DNA from: Crocinitomicaceae bacterium
GTDB lineage: Bacteria > Bacteroidota > Bacteroidia > Flavobacteriales_D > Crocinitomicaceae
DNA: 8,743 bases
Assembly (NCBI GenBank): GCA_027084145.1
Contig: JALWLM010000549.1
Span: 1 to 8,743, forward strand
Direction: 5' to 3'
Program-made: the position numbers and the translations under genes
In this document: piece by piece, positions 5,954-8,743 of the stretch
Layout of the letters: each line of letters begins with the position of its first letter
Position numbering within the stretch: the stretch's first letter is position 1
Notes under the pieces: generated by a model
Told to the model about the DNA's origin: nothing
Database searches by the model: none
What the model saw: only the letters and a program-made list of their open reading frames with translations

Positions 5954-7256
5954 TAGCCCAATTTAATCGGTCTGCGGAACTAAATTGCCAAGGCGCACCA
6001 TTATTTTCTATATTCGTCAACATGCCTGCTAATTCCGTTGGTACTTTTGATTCTTCCATCACTAAATATCTTCTTAAATCAATGATAATTGAAAGAGGGT
6101 CGATATTTACGGGGCATTCTTCAACACAGGCATTGCAACTGGTACAAGCCCATACTTCTTCTGTTGAAATATAATCACCTAATAAACTCTTTCCATCATC
6201 ATAGTCTTTTCCATGTTTTCTAATGTTTTCCCCGACTTCTTCCAATCGATCACGTGTTGCCATCATAATCTTTCTGGGAGACAATAATTTTCCTGTAATG
6301 TTAGCGGGACAAGAAGATGTACATCGACCACACTCGGTGCAGGTATAACTGTCTATAAGGTTTTTCCAAGTTAAATCAGTAACATCTTTAGCTCCAAATC
6401 GTTGAGGTTCTTCTCCTTCTGCAGGAGCAGGAGCAGCAAATGGATCTGCATTAGGGTCGAGCATTAGTTCAACCTCTTTTTTTACAGATTCCATATTGTT
6501 TAGCTTCCCTTTTGGTTCTAGTTTTGAATAATAGGTGTTAGGGAATGCTAAAAGAATATGCAAGTGTTTAGAGTAAGGGAGATAATTTAAGAATCCAAAA
6601 ACCATAATGATATGTCCCCACCATCCAATTCGTTCAATTAAATGTAATGTTTCGGGGTCCATACCTCCGAATAGAATCGGTCCTAGCCAACTGCTTATTG
6701 CAAAATTATACGATTCTCCTTGGTAATTTCTTAAAACTTCATCAGCCCCATTCATCATAAAAATAAAAGTGACAAGAATAATTTCCATAATGAGGATTAG
6801 GTTCGCATCTTTTTTCGGCCAACCTATCATTTCTTTCATGTTTAAACGAGGAAGTTTTAATAAGTTTCTTCTGGCAAGAAAAATAACGGTAGCAATGAAG
6901 GCTAAAACAGATAAAACTTCAATCAAGCTGATAATAAACACATAGAATCCTCCTAAACTTTCTTTGAAAGCACGATGAGACCCTGTAAGTCCGTCAAATA
7001 CAATTTCAATTAATTCTATTTGGGTGATTATAAAAGCACTGTAAATCATCAAGTGAAGTAAAGCAGGAACAATTCTTGAAAACATTTTTTTCTGTCCTAA
7101 AGCAACCAGAGCCATGACTTTTAATCGCTCTTTTGTAGTTCCTTTTAATTCAATATCTCTTCCTAGTTTGATATTGTCGTAAATCTTTTTTGCATTCCAT
7201 AAGAATAGCCCTGTTCCTGAGATAAATAATAACCCAAAAATAATTGATGATATCAT
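5943..7256 (-). CDS. Membrane-anchored 4Fe-4S dicluster protein (HdrE/NarI-like plus ferredoxin domain)
   Basis: The N-terminal half has about five hydrophobic segments (roughly residues 1-20, 60-85, 103-128, 152-170 and 213-236), resembling the cytochrome b-like part of HdrE, NarI or FadF. His68, His215 and His231 are candidate haem-b ligands. A Pro/Ala/Glu-rich linker (about 271-286) leads to a ferredoxin-like domain with two Cys-x-x-Cys-x-x-Cys-x-x-x-Cys-Pro motifs: Cys306/309/312/316 and Cys371/374/377/381. With the CCG protein encoded downstream this recreates the architecture of FadF or HdrDE as two polypeptides: membrane quinone site, two [4Fe-4S] clusters, then a CCG catalytic unit. 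I infer electron transfer to or from menaquinone. It starts 20 bases after the MCE gene and overlaps the HAD gene by 11 bases. Confidence 0.9.
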   Translation of the reverse strand: MISSIIFGLLFISGTGLFLWNAKKIYDNIKLGRDIELKGTTKERLKVMALVALGQKKMFSRIVPALLHLMIYSAFIITQIELIEIVFDGLTGSHRAFKESLGGFYVFIISLIEVLSVLAFIATVIFLARRNLLKLPRLNMKEMIGWPKKDANLILIMEIILVTFIFMMNGADEVLRNYQGESYNFAISSWLGPILFGGMDPETLHLIERIGWWGHIIMVFGFLNYLPYSKHLHILLAFPNTYYSKLEPKGKLNNMESVKKEVELMLDPNADPFAAPAPAEGEEPQRFGAKDVTDLTWKNLIDSYTCTECGRCTSSCPANITGKLLSPRKIMMATRDRLEEVGENIRKHGKDYDDGKSLLGDYISTEEVWACTSCNACVEECPVNIDPLSIIIDLRRYLVMEESKVPTELAGMLTNIENNGAPWQFSSADRLNWANEE

Positions 7257-7276
7257 AGTGTTTTATTAAATTAAAA

Positions 7277-8308
7277 TTATGGTATTGAATCTAAAAGTTG
7301 TTTTAATTTCTTTTCTTCTTTTTTTGTTAGAGGAACTCCTTTTGTTTTGGCTCCCAATACGGAAAAATGTATATACCTTTCAGGATGAGCCTCAATGTCA
7401 TTCAGAAGTTCTTGCACTTCTTTGTTAGTGTTGACCAGTTCATTGTAAAGCTGTTCATCATGAATAAGTTTAGATAAAGTTCCCTCTCCATTTGATGCCG
7501 CATCTAGTAGTGTATTTACTCTTTCTAAAGTGATTTTAGCATTATTGATAACTTGTTTATAGTCAGAGGTTACAAGTTCTGAAGATAGCTTTTCAAAATT
7601 GCCTATAATTCCTGTAATTTTCTCATTACTTTTCTTTAAGTTGCCGGTTAAAGATTCTACATTATTTAATATTTGAGTTAATTTAATTTTCTCATCTTTA
7701 ACTAATCCTTCTATTTCTACAGCAGCATTTCCAAATCGTTTAATCGCCACTTTGATTTCTTTTAAACTCCCTTCAATTTCTCCTGTTGCAGTAGTATCCC
7801 AAAAAGATGAGACATCTTTCACCATTTTGTCAATAGAATTAAGGGCTATTTGTAACTTTTGTGTAATCGGATCGGCATAAGCTTTTACTTCAGCCATTAA
7901 ATCCATATCCGTCTTACCCTCCAGTGTTGCCCCTTCGTCATAGTATCCGTTTTTAGGATTACCAAGATGTAAGATAATTCCCTTGTTGAAGAAGTCAAGA
8001 GATCCTATCTCGGCAATAGTTTCTTTTGGAAGTTTAATATCTTTTTCCTGAATACTAAAGCTAACACGAATAGAATGTAAAGAGTCATTTTCAGGTAAGT
8101 ATTTAACTTCCATTACTTGCCCTACTTTTACGCCGTTAATAGTGACAGGACTACCTGTATTGACCAACCCTGAATTGGGGAAGTAAGCATAATAGATGGC
8201 GTCTCCACCAAAAAAACTATTTCCTTTTAGGAAATTAATTCCAAAAATAAGCAAGCCAATAGCTGCAATAGCAATAAGTCCCGTTAATAATTCTCTAGAT
8301 ATTTTCAA
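7277..8308 (-). CDS. MCE-domain (MlaD-like) single-pass membrane protein
   Basis: An N-terminal membrane anchor (about residues 8-27) is followed by one MCE domain (about 35-116) with the landmark Gly-Ser-Pro-Val...Asn-Gly-Val-Lys-Val-Gly-Gln-Val (52-65). The rest, about 140-310, is a long, mostly helical periplasmic segment, and a conserved-looking His-Pro-Glu-Arg-Tyr-Ile-His-Phe-Ser motif (308-316) lies near the C-terminus. MCE proteins form hexamers that carry phospholipids or other lipids between inner and outer membranes, usually with an MlaE permease and MlaF ATPase; neither is in this window. The start codon is TTG (8306-8308): no ATG exists between it and the in-frame TAG at 8324-8326, and it gives the expected short lead before the anchor. 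It starts four bases after the amidase stop, supporting a shared envelope role. Confidence 0.92.
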   Translation of the reverse strand: MKISRELLTGLIAIAAIGLLIFGINFLKGNSFFGGDAIYYAYFPNSGLVNTGSPVTINGVKVGQVMEVKYLPENDSLHSIRVSFSIQEKDIKLPKETIAEIGSLDFFNKGIILHLGNPKNGYYDEGATLEGKTDMDLMAEVKAYADPITQKLQIALNSIDKMVKDVSSFWDTTATGEIEGSLKEIKVAIKRFGNAAVEIEGLVKDEKIKLTQILNNVESLTGNLKKSNEKITGIIGNFEKLSSELVTSDYKQVINNAKITLERVNTLLDAASNGEGTLSKLIHDEQLYNELVNTNKEVQELLNDIEAHPERYIHFSVLGAKTKGVPLTKKEEKKLKQLLDSIP

Positions 8309-8312
8309 AGCT

Positions 8313-8743
8313 TTATTTTTTTGCTAATTTAATACCTTTTTGCAAATCTATTCGTTTTCCGTCTAAAAAGGCAACAACAAAAGCATGTTTAAAACCTTTA
8401 TCTCGCATTTCTTTTTTTAATTGATTAGCGGATTTAAAGTTTTCCACATAATATCCCACCGTGTATTTATATAATCCACCTTGTTGGTATTCTGAAACTT
8501 TTTCCCCTTTAAATCTAGGATCGTTTGAAGATAAAGGAGATGAAGAAGTTGCAATTTGTACTTTAAATACCACCCTGTTTGTTTTAATTTCTTTTTTTTC
8601 TTCTTTTTCTTTTTTATTTTCTTCTTTTTTTTCTATTTTTTTTTTTCTTTTTGTTTCTTTTGTTTTTTTTTTTGCTTTTTTTTTTTTTCTTTTAATTTTT
8701 ATTTTAAATTTTTTTTTTTTTTTTTTTTCTAGTGATTTTTCTT
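8313..8743 (-). CDS. N-acetylmuramoyl-L-alanine amidase, C-terminal fragment with Lys/Glu-rich linker (5' part outside window)
   Basis: The frame runs open from the stop at 8313 to the window edge, giving 142 visible codons. The in-frame GTG at 8573 should not be taken as the start. The last 86 residues begin Val-Val-Phe-Lys-Val-Gln-Ile-Ala-Thr-Ser and contain Leu-Tyr-Lys-Tyr-Thr-Val-Gly and Ala-Phe-Val-Val-Ala-Phe-x-Asp-Gly-Lys. This is the SPOR-like terminal module I associate with flavobacterial cell-wall amidases that sit directly upstream of an MCE gene. The preceding 56 residues (8741-8574) are an extreme linker with 30 Lys and 10 Glu, encoded by near-pure A/G sequence. The catalytic zinc domain is not in the window, so the enzyme name rests on the C-terminal module and gene order. 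Confidence 0.78.
   Translation of the reverse strand, partial: EKSLEKKKKKKFKIKIKRKKKKAKKKTKETKRKKKIEKKEENKKEKEEKKEIKTNRVVFKVQIATSSSPLSSNDPRFKGEKVSEYQQGGLYKYTVGYYVENFKSANQLKKEMRDKGFKHAFVVAFLDGKRIDLQKGIKLAKK
8583..8743. repeat. Homopolymer-rich low-complexity tract inside the amidase coding region
   Basis: The plus strand is almost pure pyrimidine, mainly T, with runs of 20 T (8709-8728), 13 T (8676-8688), 11 T (8663-8673) and 11 T (8636-8646). On the coding (minus) strand these are AAA lysine codons, and no stop occurs in the amidase frame, so the tract is coding rather than intergenic. Such runs are prone to replication, transcription or ribosome slippage, and also to sequencing-length error. 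Confidence 0.85.

Noticed and set aside
5656..5956. Open frames on both strands over the HAD gene
   Set aside because: The HAD frame has motifs I, II and the Lys and Asp residues in order, whereas the alternatives have no coherent features.
8313..8573. Stand-alone 86-residue gene starting at GTG 8573
   Set aside because: The frame continues open upstream to the window edge, and the residues match the C-terminal module of a larger amidase. The GTG is internal.
8583..8743. CRISPR-like or tandem repeat at the right edge
   Set aside because: It has no regular repeat unit or spacers. It is irregular Lys/Glu coding sequence with homopolymers.

Overview
The window is AT-rich DNA that most likely comes from a Bacteroidota bacterium, probably Flavobacteriales. 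Four things point there: the operon order amidase / single MCE protein / Fe-S membrane protein / CCG-domain protein / small conserved protein annotated in that group as 'ABC transporter ATPase'; a TAnnTTTG-type promoter element; near-absence of Shine-Dalgarno sequences at gene starts; and a strong A/T bias at degenerate codon positions.

Layout. Bases 1-1296 (+) hold the 3' part of a multi-pass membrane protein, probably linked to surface polysaccharide synthesis. It converges on the rest of the window, which is entirely on the minus strand. The 121-base convergent gap carries a long inverted repeat (1344-1408). Reading leftward on the minus strand there are two transcription blocks.

Block A (8743 to 3663) is one tightly packed run of seven genes, with gaps of 20 bases or less or short overlaps. 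They are: the C-terminal part of an N-acetylmuramoyl-L-alanine amidase with an extreme Lys/Glu linker; a single-pass MCE (MlaD-like) protein with a TTG start; a membrane protein with two [4Fe-4S] motifs; a small HAD-type phosphatase-like protein; a CCG-domain Fe-S oxidoreductase subunit; a conserved protein of unknown function; and protein-L-isoaspartate O-methyltransferase (pcm). The membrane Fe-S protein and the CCG protein together look like a split HdrDE/FadF-type membrane redox module, probably exchanging electrons with the quinone pool.

Block B (3453 to 1418) is a peroxide-defence cassette: a PerR-like Fur-family repressor, a Dps ferritin, and a lipoprotein dihaem cytochrome c peroxidase. 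A near-perfect Fur/PerR-type palindrome lies just downstream of a TAnnTTTG promoter element in front of perR, which suggests autoregulation. Dps would store iron while consuming H2O2 in the cytoplasm, and the peroxidase would remove H2O2 at the envelope.

I saw no CRISPR array, tRNA, rRNA, insertion sequence or phage gene. Most of the window is recognisable conserved bacterial machinery. The less ordinary points are the cysteine-free PerR with an intact metal-sensing site, the homopolymer-rich coding linker at the right edge, the split Fe-S module interrupted by a HAD gene, and the hairpin repeat between the convergent genes.
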